Source: Cerasibacillus sp036516575
Lineage (GTDB): Bacteria; Bacillota; Bacilli; Bacillales; Amphibacillaceae
Direction: 5' to 3'
Assembly: GCF_036516575.1 (NCBI RefSeq)
Contig: NZ_DATBTY010000040.1
Location: forward strand, 62,001-126,000
DNA: 64,000 nt
Shown: positions 35,532 to 42,939 of the stretch, piece after piece
Layout of the letters: each line of letters starts with the position of its first letter
Position numbering within the stretch: position 1 is the first letter of the stretch
Translations under genes and position numbers: made by a program
The notes under the pieces: model-generated
Told to the model about the DNA's origin: nothing
Seen by the model: the letters and a program-made list of their open reading frames with translations, nothing else
Databases searched by the model: none

Positions 35532-36350
35532 ATGTTTACAACAATAAACCTTTTTGAAAGTATTTTAATCATATATGGATTAAGTGTCGTTAGTTATTTC
35601 ATTGATTTTATACAACATAGCCGGAAGGCAAATCGAATTGCCTTCTGGTTACTTTGTATGGTTTTGCTCATGCAAACCCTTTTTTTATTATATCAAATTA
35701 TTTGGAATAAAAGCTTCCCACTAGGGACACTTGTTGATAGTCTGTTTTTCTATAGTTGGATTCTCGTTTTATTCTCAATTATTATGAATGTTTTACATGA
35801 AAATCAATTTATTATGTTATTAACAAACATTTTTGGTTTCCTTATTTTATTACTTCATACATCAAATATGGCATGGAATGATATGAAATTAAATGGAATC
35901 CAATTTGCGAACGATATTTTAATTACGCATGTCACATTAACAATCGTATCTTATGGCTTTTTTACGTTATCATTTATTTTTTCAATTGCATATTTAATTC
36001 ATTATCGTTTGTTAAAGCGTAAAAAACAGTTAAAATGGACTAAGAAGGTTGGGAATTTATCTAAGCTTGATGTTTTTTCATTTGGGGCTGTCACAATTGG
36101 TACCCCACTGTTGCTGATTGGGCTCATGCTTGGCTTTGTCTGGGCATTTGTTTCAAATGATGAGTTTTATTGGTTCGATATGAAAACAATTGGCTCGTTA
36201 TTTGTTTTTGTTTTTTATATTATTTATTTAGTTTTGCGAATGATGAAAGGGTATCAAGGAAAAACGATAGCCATATTTAACACAGCAGCTTTTCTGTTGT
36301 TACTCGTCAATTTCTTTTTATTTAGCTTATTATCTAATTTTCATTTTTGA
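35532..36350 (+). CDS. hemX: HemX membrane protein
   Basis: 272 aa with about eight transmembrane helices, in the CcsA/HemX family. It has conserved histidines in LLHTSNMAWND and DILITHVTLTI. In B. subtilis HemX lowers the level of HemA protein; it does not make haem. It lies 12 bp after hemA. AAAGGTTGA is a fair ribosome binding site. Confidence 0.9.
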   Translation: MFTTINLFESILIIYGLSVVSYFIDFIQHSRKANRIAFWLLCMVLLMQTLFLLYQIIWNKSFPLGTLVDSLFFYSWILVLFSIIMNVLHENQFIMLLTNIFGFLILLLHTSNMAWNDMKLNGIQFANDILITHVTLTIVSYGFFTLSFIFSIAYLIHYRLLKRKKQLKWTKKVGNLSKLDVFSFGAVTIGTPLLLIGLMLGFVWAFVSNDEFYWFDMKTIGSLFVFVFYIIYLVLRMMKGYQGKTIAIFNTAAFLLLLVNFFLFSLLSNFHF

Positions 36351-36372
36351 AGTGATGCAAGGAGGATAATGC

Positions 36373-37305
36373 ATGCGAAAAATTGTTGTTGGATCTAGAA
36401 AAAGTAATTTAGCATTAACGCAAACGAAATGGGTTATTGAGCAGTTAAAAAAAGCAGGCATAAAAAATGAATTTGAAGTAAAGAAAATTGTTACGAAAGG
36501 CGATCGTATTTTAGATACGACGTTATCAAAAGTCGGTGGTAAAGGTTTATTTGTGAAAGAAATTGAACAGGCCATGTATGATAAGACAATTGACTTTGCT
36601 GTACATAGTATGAAAGACATGCCTGCAATTTTACCTGATGGCCTCGTTATTTCAAGTATCCCAGTTCGTGAAGATCATCGTGATGTTTTAGTTTCAAAAA
36701 ATGATTTGAAATTAGCGGATTTACCTGAAGCTGCTATTATCGGAACGAGTAGCTTACGCCGTGGGGCTCAAATTTTAAATGAACGTCCTGATTTAAAGAT
36801 TAAATGGATTCGTGGAAACATTGAAACACGTCTTAGAAAATTACATGAAGAAGATTATGATGCGATTATTTTAGCTGCTTCGGGAATGAAACGTGTTGGT
36901 ATGGATGACAAACTAATCACGGAATATCTTGATCCAGCGATTTGTATTCCAGCTGTTGGACAAGGAGCACTTGCAATTGAATGCCGAGAGGATGATCATG
37001 AACTTCATGATATTTTAGGTCACATTCATGATGAAAAAACGGCGACATGTGTTCAAGCAGAGCGCACCTTCTTAGGCTTACTTGAAGGTGGCTGTCAAAT
37101 CCCAATTGGAGGTTATGCTTCAATTGATGCGGACGGCTTAATAACATTATCGACATTAGTTGGAACACCTGATGGGGAGACGATATTAAAAGAAATCGTA
37201 AGTGGAAATGATCCAATTAAAGTTGGAACAGAAGCAGCTAATCGAATGAAAGACAAAGGTGCTGCACAAATTATTGCCTCTGTTAAAGAGGAGCTTGACG
37301 AGTAA
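36373..37305 (+). CDS. hemC: Porphobilinogen deaminase (hydroxymethylbilane synthase)
   Basis: 310 aa. Joins four porphobilinogens into hydroxymethylbilane using a dipyrromethane cofactor on a Cys; that Cys is in FLGLLEGGCQIPIG (about residue 241). Other motifs: VGSRKSNLALTQT, DFAVHSMKDMP, GTSSLRRGAQ. GGAGG precedes ATG 36373. Its stop overlaps the hemD start by one base. Confidence 0.96.
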   Translation: MRKIVVGSRKSNLALTQTKWVIEQLKKAGIKNEFEVKKIVTKGDRILDTTLSKVGGKGLFVKEIEQAMYDKTIDFAVHSMKDMPAILPDGLVISSIPVREDHRDVLVSKNDLKLADLPEAAIIGTSSLRRGAQILNERPDLKIKWIRGNIETRLRKLHEEDYDAIILAASGMKRVGMDDKLITEYLDPAICIPAVGQGALAIECREDDHELHDILGHIHDEKTATCVQAERTFLGLLEGGCQIPIGGYASIDADGLITLSTLVGTPDGETILKEIVSGNDPIKVGTEAANRMKDKGAAQIIASVKEELDE

Positions 37306-38108
37306 TGAAACGATGCTTACAGCAAAAACATATCCTTATTACGCGCGAAAAAAGACAAGGAAAAGAATTCGCGGAAAAAATTAGACAGTTTGAAGGTATT
37401 CCTATTGAAGTTCCTTTATTAAAAATCAATTGTAAAGATTATTCCGTGAATGAACAGATTTTTAACCAAATCGATTCCTATCAATGGATTTTTTTTACAA
37501 GTGCTAATGGGGTAGATTGTTTTTTTCACCTATTAAAACAATATGGCCATTCAAAAGACGTTTTAGATAATAAACAGATTGCAGTTGTTGGACATAAAAC
37601 AGAAAAACATTTAAAAGTTTACGGCTACTCAGCACATTTTATCCCAACGATTTATAATGCTGAAACGATGGCCCGTGAATTTTTAGAAAGATTTTCTACA
37701 GAAGGGACATTTTTACTCGTTCGAGGGAATCGTTCGTTGAATGTTCTCCCACAAACATTTAATAAATTAAACATGGCTTACCAGTCGATGGAAGTATATG
37801 AAACGGTTATTAATATGACAAATAAGGAACAGTTGCAACAAACGTTACAAACAAAAGCAATTGATTATGTAACATTTACGAGTCCCTCCACAATCGATGC
37901 CTTCGTAGCAATGAATGGCCTTGACTTGATTAAAAAATTAAATCCACGTTGCGTCGTGATTGGTACAACGACTGAAAAGCGTGCAGCTGAAGTAGGATTT
38001 AAACATATTCTAGTGCCCACTGAGTTTACAATTGAGGGTATGATTGATGTGATGTTAGAACAAGAATTCATAGAAAGGGCTGATACATATGATGAACTTA
38101 GATTTTAA
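37305..38108 (+). CDS. hemD: Uroporphyrinogen-III synthase
   Basis: 267 aa. Cyclises hydroxymethylbilane to uroporphyrinogen III. HemD is weakly conserved; the call rests on the two-domain pattern (ILITREKRQGKEFAE at the start, DYVTFTSPSTIDAF in the second half) and on its position between hemC and hemB. It starts in the TAATG overlap with hemC, showing coupling. Confidence 0.9.
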   Translation: MKRCLQQKHILITREKRQGKEFAEKIRQFEGIPIEVPLLKINCKDYSVNEQIFNQIDSYQWIFFTSANGVDCFFHLLKQYGHSKDVLDNKQIAVVGHKTEKHLKVYGYSAHFIPTIYNAETMAREFLERFSTEGTFLLVRGNRSLNVLPQTFNKLNMAYQSMEVYETVINMTNKEQLQQTLQTKAIDYVTFTSPSTIDAFVAMNGLDLIKKLNPRCVVIGTTTEKRAAEVGFKHILVPTEFTIEGMIDVMLEQEFIERADTYDELRF

Positions 38109-39069
38109 ACGCCACCGTCGCTTACGTTCTTCAGAAGCGATGCGCTCTATCGTAAGAGAAAACCATTTACGTATTGAAGATTTAATCTATCCACTGTTTA
38201 TCATTGAGGGAAAGAATATTAGACAGGAAGTTCCTTCAATGCCGGGTGTTTATCAACTGTCACTTGATTTATTACATGATGAAATAAAAGAGATCGAACA
38301 AATGGGGATTAAAGCGATCATTTTGTTCGGTGTACCACATGACAAAGATGAGACCGGTACAGGTGCGTATGCTGATGAGGGAATTGTTCAACAGGCAACA
38401 CGCCTTATTAAAAAAGACTTCCCTAATCTTTTAGTTATTGCTGACACATGTCTTTGTGAGTATACATCTCATGGACATTGCGGGGTCATCCATCATCACG
38501 ACGTTGATAATGACGCATCGCTGAAGTTATTAGCTGAAACAGCTGTATCACAAGCAAAGGCAGGTGCCGATATTATCGCACCATCTAATATGATGGATGG
38601 TTTTGTAGCAATCATTCGTCAAGCTTTGGATGAGGCGGGTTTCCAACATATTCCAATCATGTCTTACGCTGTCAAATATGCATCATCTTTTTATGGGCCG
38701 TTTAGAGATGCTGCTGATAGTACACCGGAATTTGGTGACCGTAAAACATATCAAATGGATCCTGCTAATCGTAGGGAAGCATTTCGTGAAGCTCAGTCCG
38801 ATATCGAGGAGGGCGCTGACTTCTTAATCATTAAACCAGCGTTATCTTATCTAGATATTGTTCGTGATATACGAAATCAATATGATGTTCCAATCGTTGC
38901 GTATAATGTTAGTGGCGAATATTCGATGGTTAAAGCAGCAGCATTAAATGGATGGATAGATGAGAAGACCCTTGTAATGGAAAAGCTCACATCAATGAAA
39001 CGTGCAGGTGCTGATTTAATTATGACGTATCATGCAAAAGATGTTGCTAAGTGGCTATTAGGGAAATAA
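38089..39069 (+). CDS. hemB: Delta-aminolevulinic acid dehydratase
   Basis: 326 aa. Condenses two ALA into porphobilinogen. The zinc site is present (ADTCLCEYTSHGHCG), as are the Schiff-base lysines in SYAVKYASSFYGPFRD and in FLIIKPALSYLD. The start overlaps hemD by 20 bp; ATG 38092 is an equal alternative. Confidence 0.96.
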   Translation: MMNLDFKRHRRLRSSEAMRSIVRENHLRIEDLIYPLFIIEGKNIRQEVPSMPGVYQLSLDLLHDEIKEIEQMGIKAIILFGVPHDKDETGTGAYADEGIVQQATRLIKKDFPNLLVIADTCLCEYTSHGHCGVIHHHDVDNDASLKLLAETAVSQAKAGADIIAPSNMMDGFVAIIRQALDEAGFQHIPIMSYAVKYASSFYGPFRDAADSTPEFGDRKTYQMDPANRREAFREAQSDIEEGADFLIIKPALSYLDIVRDIRNQYDVPIVAYNVSGEYSMVKAAALNGWIDEKTLVMEKLTSMKRAGADLIMTYHAKDVAKWLLGK

Positions 39070-39100
39070 GTATTTTAAATATTATTTGAGGTGATCTAAG

Positions 39101-40390
39101 ATGAGAGATTTTACTCAATCAATTGATGCTTATAAAGAAGCGGTAAATTTAATGCCAGGGGGCGTTAACTCTCCAGTTCGTGCGTTTAAATCGGTCGGTA
39201 TGGATCCGATTTTTATGGAGCGTGGCAAGGGGTCAAAGATTTATGATATTGACGGCAATAAATATATTGACTATGTCCTTAGCTGGGGGCCACTTATTTT
39301 AGGACATGCAGATGACCGTGTTGTTAACAAAATTAAAGAAACAGCGGAAAAAGGTTCTAGCTTTGGTGCACCAACTGTTTTAGAAAATAAACTTGCTCAA
39401 CTAGTCATTGATCGTGTCCCATCTGTTGAAATGGTTCGTATGGTTAATTCAGGAACAGAAGCGACAATGAGTGCGTTACGCTTAGCTCGTGGTTATACAG
39501 GCCGTGATAAGATTGTGAAATTTGCAGGAAGTTACCATGGTCACGGCGATTCTTTATTAATAAAAGCTGGATCAGGTGTTGCAACCCTTGGTTTACCTGA
39601 TAGTCCAGGTGTTCCAGAAAATATTGCCAAACAAACCATCACAGTTCCGTATAATGACCTAGATGGTGTGAAGCAAGTATTCGCTAAATATGGTGACGAT
39701 ATTGCGGCCGTCATTACTGAACCTGTTTGCGGGAATATGGGGGTTGTTCCGCCACAAGAAGGTTTCCTAGAAGGTTTAAGAGAAATTACAAGAGAAAACG
39801 GTTCATTATTAATCTTTGATGAAGTGATGACCGGTTTCCGTGTCGGGTATCATTGTGCACAAGGCCACTATGATATTGATCCTGATTTAACTTGTTTAGG
39901 TAAGGTTATCGGTGGTGGTTTACCAGTCGGTGCGTTTGGAGGTAAACGCAAAATTATGGAACAAATCGCTCCAGCAGGTCCTATTTATCAAGCAGGGACA
40001 TTGTCAGGGAATCCACTTGCAATGGCTGCTGGTTATGAAACATTAAGTGCGTTAAATGAGACGGACTATGATGTCATTAGTAAGAAAATCGATCGACTTG
40101 AAGAAGGATTTAGAGCAGCATCTGAAAAATATGATATCCCAATTCAAGTTAATCGGGTCGGATCAATGTTTGGAATCTTCTTTTCAGAAGAACCAGTCAT
40201 TAACTATGAAACAGCCCAAAAATCTAATCTCGATTACTTCTCACAATATTATCGGGCGATGGCTGAGGAAGGCATCTTTTTACCACCATCTCAATTTGAA
40301 GGACTGTTTTTATCAACAGCACATACAGATGAAGATATTGAAAAGACTGTTCAAGCAATTGATCGTGCATTCGCTCAAATTAATAAATAA
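39101..40390 (+). CDS. hemL: Glutamate-1-semialdehyde 2,1-aminomutase
   Basis: 429 aa. PLP enzyme that moves the amino group to give 5-aminolevulinate. Motifs: NLMPGGVNSPVRAF at the start, NSGTEATMSALRLAR, FDEVMTGFRV, and the PLP lysine in TCLGKVIGGGLPVGAFGG. GAGGTGAT precedes ATG 39101. Last gene of the haem operon. In B. subtilis ysxE/spoVID follow; here a repeat island comes first and ysxE is missing. Confidence 0.97.
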   Translation: MRDFTQSIDAYKEAVNLMPGGVNSPVRAFKSVGMDPIFMERGKGSKIYDIDGNKYIDYVLSWGPLILGHADDRVVNKIKETAEKGSSFGAPTVLENKLAQLVIDRVPSVEMVRMVNSGTEATMSALRLARGYTGRDKIVKFAGSYHGHGDSLLIKAGSGVATLGLPDSPGVPENIAKQTITVPYNDLDGVKQVFAKYGDDIAAVITEPVCGNMGVVPPQEGFLEGLREITRENGSLLIFDEVMTGFRVGYHCAQGHYDIDPDLTCLGKVIGGGLPVGAFGGKRKIMEQIAPAGPIYQAGTLSGNPLAMAAGYETLSALNETDYDVISKKIDRLEEGFRAASEKYDIPIQVNRVGSMFGIFFSEEPVINYETAQKSNLDYFSQYYRAMAEEGIFLPPSQFEGLFLSTAHTDEDIEKTVQAIDRAFAQINK

Positions 40391-40443
40391 ATTAAGTGAA
40401 CTGAACTGTCTCCTTTAGATAGAGGGAATAATATAAATTGACT

Positions 40444-40486
40444 TAAACGGCTTTAGCTCTGTATTCAAGTGAGCTAAAGCCGTTTA
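40444..40486. other. Conserved long stem-loop of repeat copy 2
   Basis: TAAACGGCTTTAGCTC pairs perfectly with GAGCTAAAGCCGTTTA. Compared with copy 1, two adjacent base pairs are exchanged (T-A to C-G and C-G to T-A). Confidence 0.8.
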
Positions 40487-40569
40487 GTCGTTCTCTAATT
40501 AATTGATTTTGGGAAAATCTCAGCAATGTGCTGAGGATTTGTACGTTTATATCGTGTCTTTTTACTATC

Positions 40570-40793
40570 AGATCGCATGGGAGTGCTCAATGGCCTGTAA
40601 GTCAGTGATGTTAGTTGAAGTTAGCTCGCATGGGAGTGCACAATGTTATGTAAGTCAGTGATATTAGTTGAAGTTAGCTCGCATTGGAGTGCACAGTGAC
40701 ATGTAAGTCAGTGATATTATTTCAAATTAGCTCACATTGGAGCACAAGTCAGTGGAATTAGTAGAAATAATATTGCATTGGATGGATTCAAAG
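40570..40793. repeat. 53-bp tandem repeat array in copy 2
   Basis: A partial unit (to 40593), two exact 53-bp units (40594-40646, 40647-40699), a shortened unit (40700-40743) fused by a small deletion to a last diverged unit (40744-40793). The GTAAGTCAGTGAT block and GAAGTTAGCTCGCAT block are nearly identical between the first two units. Confidence 0.8.
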
Positions 40794-41036
40794 TTACAAA
40801 TCTGTGCTTTGAAGTGTAATTATAACATTTATAAAAAGAAATCTCCCCTAAGAAAAAGGAGTGGATTATTATTTTTTAGTGATTGCTAGGATTATTTATT
40901 TTTTAATAACAAACCACAAAAAATCTTTCCAAGTACTATCTCTCTTTCCAGTTAACAAAATATGATGCACCAATCCTCTCATTCATTATTTGATGCTAGT
41001 TATGTCCCCACCTTTTTTATCATTTTTTCTTATATT

Positions 41037-41045
41037 CATACATAT
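41037..41045 (+). promoter_or_regulatory. Candidate sigma-E -10 of spoVID
   Basis: CATACATAT lies about 60 bp before the spoVID start, and the same string precedes spoIVFA at 56361. Sigma-E -10 elements are CATAnnnT-like. The -35 region (TTATCAT) is poor. Confidence 0.3.
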
Positions 41046-41102
41046 AGATAATGATGATATAAATGTGCGGATGACGCATGTAAATAAAAAGGGGTGAAAC
41101 AT

Positions 41103-42287
41103 TTGAATAATGATTCCTTTGTTTATAGCTTTGACTTAAAAGAATCACTATTTATGGAAGACAGTCTTGGTATTTCTGAAATAAGACATATTTCACTTGA
41201 ACCGGATATTTCAATCCAAGCATTTAATGATTATTATTCAATTCGTGGTGTCATCATCTTATCGGGTGAATATATTCAGGAACCATTGAATCAATTGACT
41301 GACTCTCTCTCTGCGGTTAATGATTTTGATTTTAAACGTTATATCGAAAACACAATTGATTTAGGTGAAGGTATTGCCGAATTTACACATCGTTTTCCAG
41401 TGGAAATCTCTGTTCCAAGTTACCGAGTGAAGGACATGAATGAAGTTGCGGTTCATATTGCTTCTTTTGATTATGAATTACCAAGTGCTGATAAGTTAAT
41501 CATTGATGCGACGGTTCAAATACAGGGCATTCAAGGAGAGGCGACAATAAGTGAGGCCACAACAAGTGAGCGAATAAACGGGGATAACAATGAAGTTGAC
41601 GGATTTAACGAGATGAATGCTGAAGATGTTTTTTCATTTGAAGTCATAAATAACGATGATGATAAACGCAAGACACAAAAAAATGATGTCGCATTAAATC
41701 AATCTCGTGATCAGTCTAAACAAACAGCAAAGGTTGAAGAACTAGAAGATGACCAAGACGTCGTAATGAATCACTTCCCAACTTTACCTGCATTACGTGA
41801 AGAGGAAGGGAGTGAAATAATCGAAGAAACGACTGAGGAAAAACTAGATGATGAGAAGGTGGACGAAGATGATCGACTGTTGTTTAAGAAGAAAACCCAA
41901 TCTTTAGAGGAATTTTTTGCTAAAGATAAGATAGCTGAAAAAAGCTCTACAGAAGAATCAGCGATAACAGCAGAAGCAGAGACTGTGATGACTGAGTCAC
42001 AAGGTGAAGGGGCAGAAGTAATGGATGAATCAGAAGCCACGGACCGTGAAGAGCTATCTGAATCTGAAGAAAAGCCGCAGCTCCATTTTCTATCCGACAT
42101 GATTCAAAATGAAGAAGAATCCTTTACACAAATGCGTCTTTGTATCGTACAAAAAGAAGATACATTAGAATCGATAGCCGAACGATATAAAACAACATCA
42201 CTTCATATTTTAAAGAAAAACCATCTTGACGATGATGCGGTTTCTGAAGGACAATTACTTTATATACCGATAAGGAAAAATAAATAA
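41103..42287 (+). CDS. spoVID: Stage VI sporulation protein D (SpoVID), short form
   Basis: 394 aa; B. subtilis SpoVID is 575. The N-terminal coat-assembly domain is recognisable (SFDLKESLFMED, ISLEPDISIQAFNDYYSIRG, LSGEYIQ, then HRFPVEISVP). A long acidic, Glu/Ser/Thr-rich linker follows (about 150-330), and a LysM domain ends the protein (CIVQKEDTLESIAERYKTTS, HILKKNHLD). SpoVID drives encasement of the spore by coat proteins and binds SafA, whose gene lies in this window too. The start is TTG 41103 after AAAGGGGTGA; GTG 41094 lies in that site. The shorter length comes from the linker. Confidence 0.88.
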   Translation: MNNDSFVYSFDLKESLFMEDSLGISEIRHISLEPDISIQAFNDYYSIRGVIILSGEYIQEPLNQLTDSLSAVNDFDFKRYIENTIDLGEGIAEFTHRFPVEISVPSYRVKDMNEVAVHIASFDYELPSADKLIIDATVQIQGIQGEATISEATTSERINGDNNEVDGFNEMNAEDVFSFEVINNDDDKRKTQKNDVALNQSRDQSKQTAKVEELEDDQDVVMNHFPTLPALREEEGSEIIEETTEEKLDDEKVDEDDRLLFKKKTQSLEEFFAKDKIAEKSSTEESAITAEAETVMTESQGEGAEVMDESEATDREELSESEEKPQLHFLSDMIQNEEESFTQMRLCIVQKEDTLESIAERYKTTSLHILKKNHLDDDAVSEGQLLYIPIRKNK

Positions 42288-42293
42288 ACACTC

Positions 42294-42325
42294 ACCCCTT
42301 GTCATCATGCCAAGGGGTATTTTCT
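42294..42325. terminator. Terminator, spoVID and the convergent small gene
   Basis: ACCCCTTG (42294-42301) pairs with CAAGGGGT (42311-42318), then ATTTTCTT. Confidence 0.75.
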
Positions 42326-42513
42326 TAAATCCATTCTTGATAAAAAGCGACAAATAATAAAACAAAGATGGCTAAAATAATCACGTCTAATGTTGTTGGG
42401 AAAAGTAATGTGCGGATTAATTGAAAGATTAATAAAGGTAATGTACATCGTTCAATAATGATGATCCATTTACGCGCCCAAGGTGGAAGTCGATAGCGAT
42501 AATAACGTGACAT
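42325..42513 (-). CDS. Small membrane protein, 62 aa
   Basis: From ATG 42513, 9 nt after GAGGTG on the minus strand: a basic N-terminus (MSRYYRYRLPPWARKW) followed by two hydrophobic segments. The frame stays open upstream to 42612 but without a ribosome binding site. I do not recognise the family. It is convergent with spoVID and shares its terminator. Confidence 0.55.
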   Translation of the reverse strand: MSRYYRYRLPPWARKWIIIIERCTLPLLIFQLIRTLLFPTTLDVIILAIFVLLFVAFYQEWI

Positions 42514-42683
42514 TCTATATGACACCTCAATTCTTGAAAGAACATTATCGGGATTGTGTAATATTATATGATTACCAGGCTTTATCTTGTGAAATAGAAT
42601 ATGCATTAACATGTAATAAATAACATTCTAATGTTGCATTTTGATTAAAGATTGGTTAAACTAACTATAATAATATGAAATGC

Positions 42684-42920
42684 GATGAAGAGGAAGAGTA
42701 CAAACACATAAACCTAACAGAGAGGGAAATAAGGGCTGAAAGTTTCCTAGGTAATATGATTTGGAAGTCGCCTCAGATGCAGCTTCTTTGAAAAAAGTAG
42801 AAGAAGCCGGTTTATGACCGTTAATTCGATTAAGTGTATGGGGATCATATGCCCATAAACAAAGGTGGTACCGCGAAAATAGGCTTTTCGTCCTTTATGG
42901 ATGAAAAAGCTTTTTTTATA
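42684..42920 (+). promoter_or_regulatory. T-box leader of valS
   Basis: Stem I landmarks AGAGAGGG and GCTGAAAG (42720-42742) are followed by GAAGTC at 42764-42769, where GTC may be the valine specifier codon. The T-box sequence AAGGTGGTACCGCG lies near 42861-42876, followed by a terminator (GGCTTTTCGTCC/GGATGAAAAAGC, T-run near 42910). Uncharged tRNA-Val should stabilise the antiterminator and allow valS transcription. The specifier assignment needs folding. Confidence 0.9.
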
Positions 42921-42939
42921 TTTTAAGGAGGTTTTAAAC

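Larger units (their letters stand above)
40393..41024. repeat. Composite non-coding repeat element, copy 2
   Basis: Colinear with copy 1: GAACTGTCTCC..., a GAGGGAATAAT stretch, the long stem-loop (16 bp, arms 40444-40459 and 40471-40486), the second hairpin TCTCAGCA/TGCTGAGG (about 40518-40537), the 53-bp array, then TCTGTGCTTTGAAGTG, GTGTAATTATAAC, GTGGATTATTATT, AATAACAAACCA and the right end TATGTCCCCACC (41001-41012), which matches TTGTCCCAGCC of copy 3. It fills the hemL-spoVID junction. No coding potential is seen. Confidence 0.78.

Noticed and set aside
41771..42100. 109-aa Ser-rich open frame on the minus strand
   Set aside because: It is the antisense of the acidic linker of spoVID.
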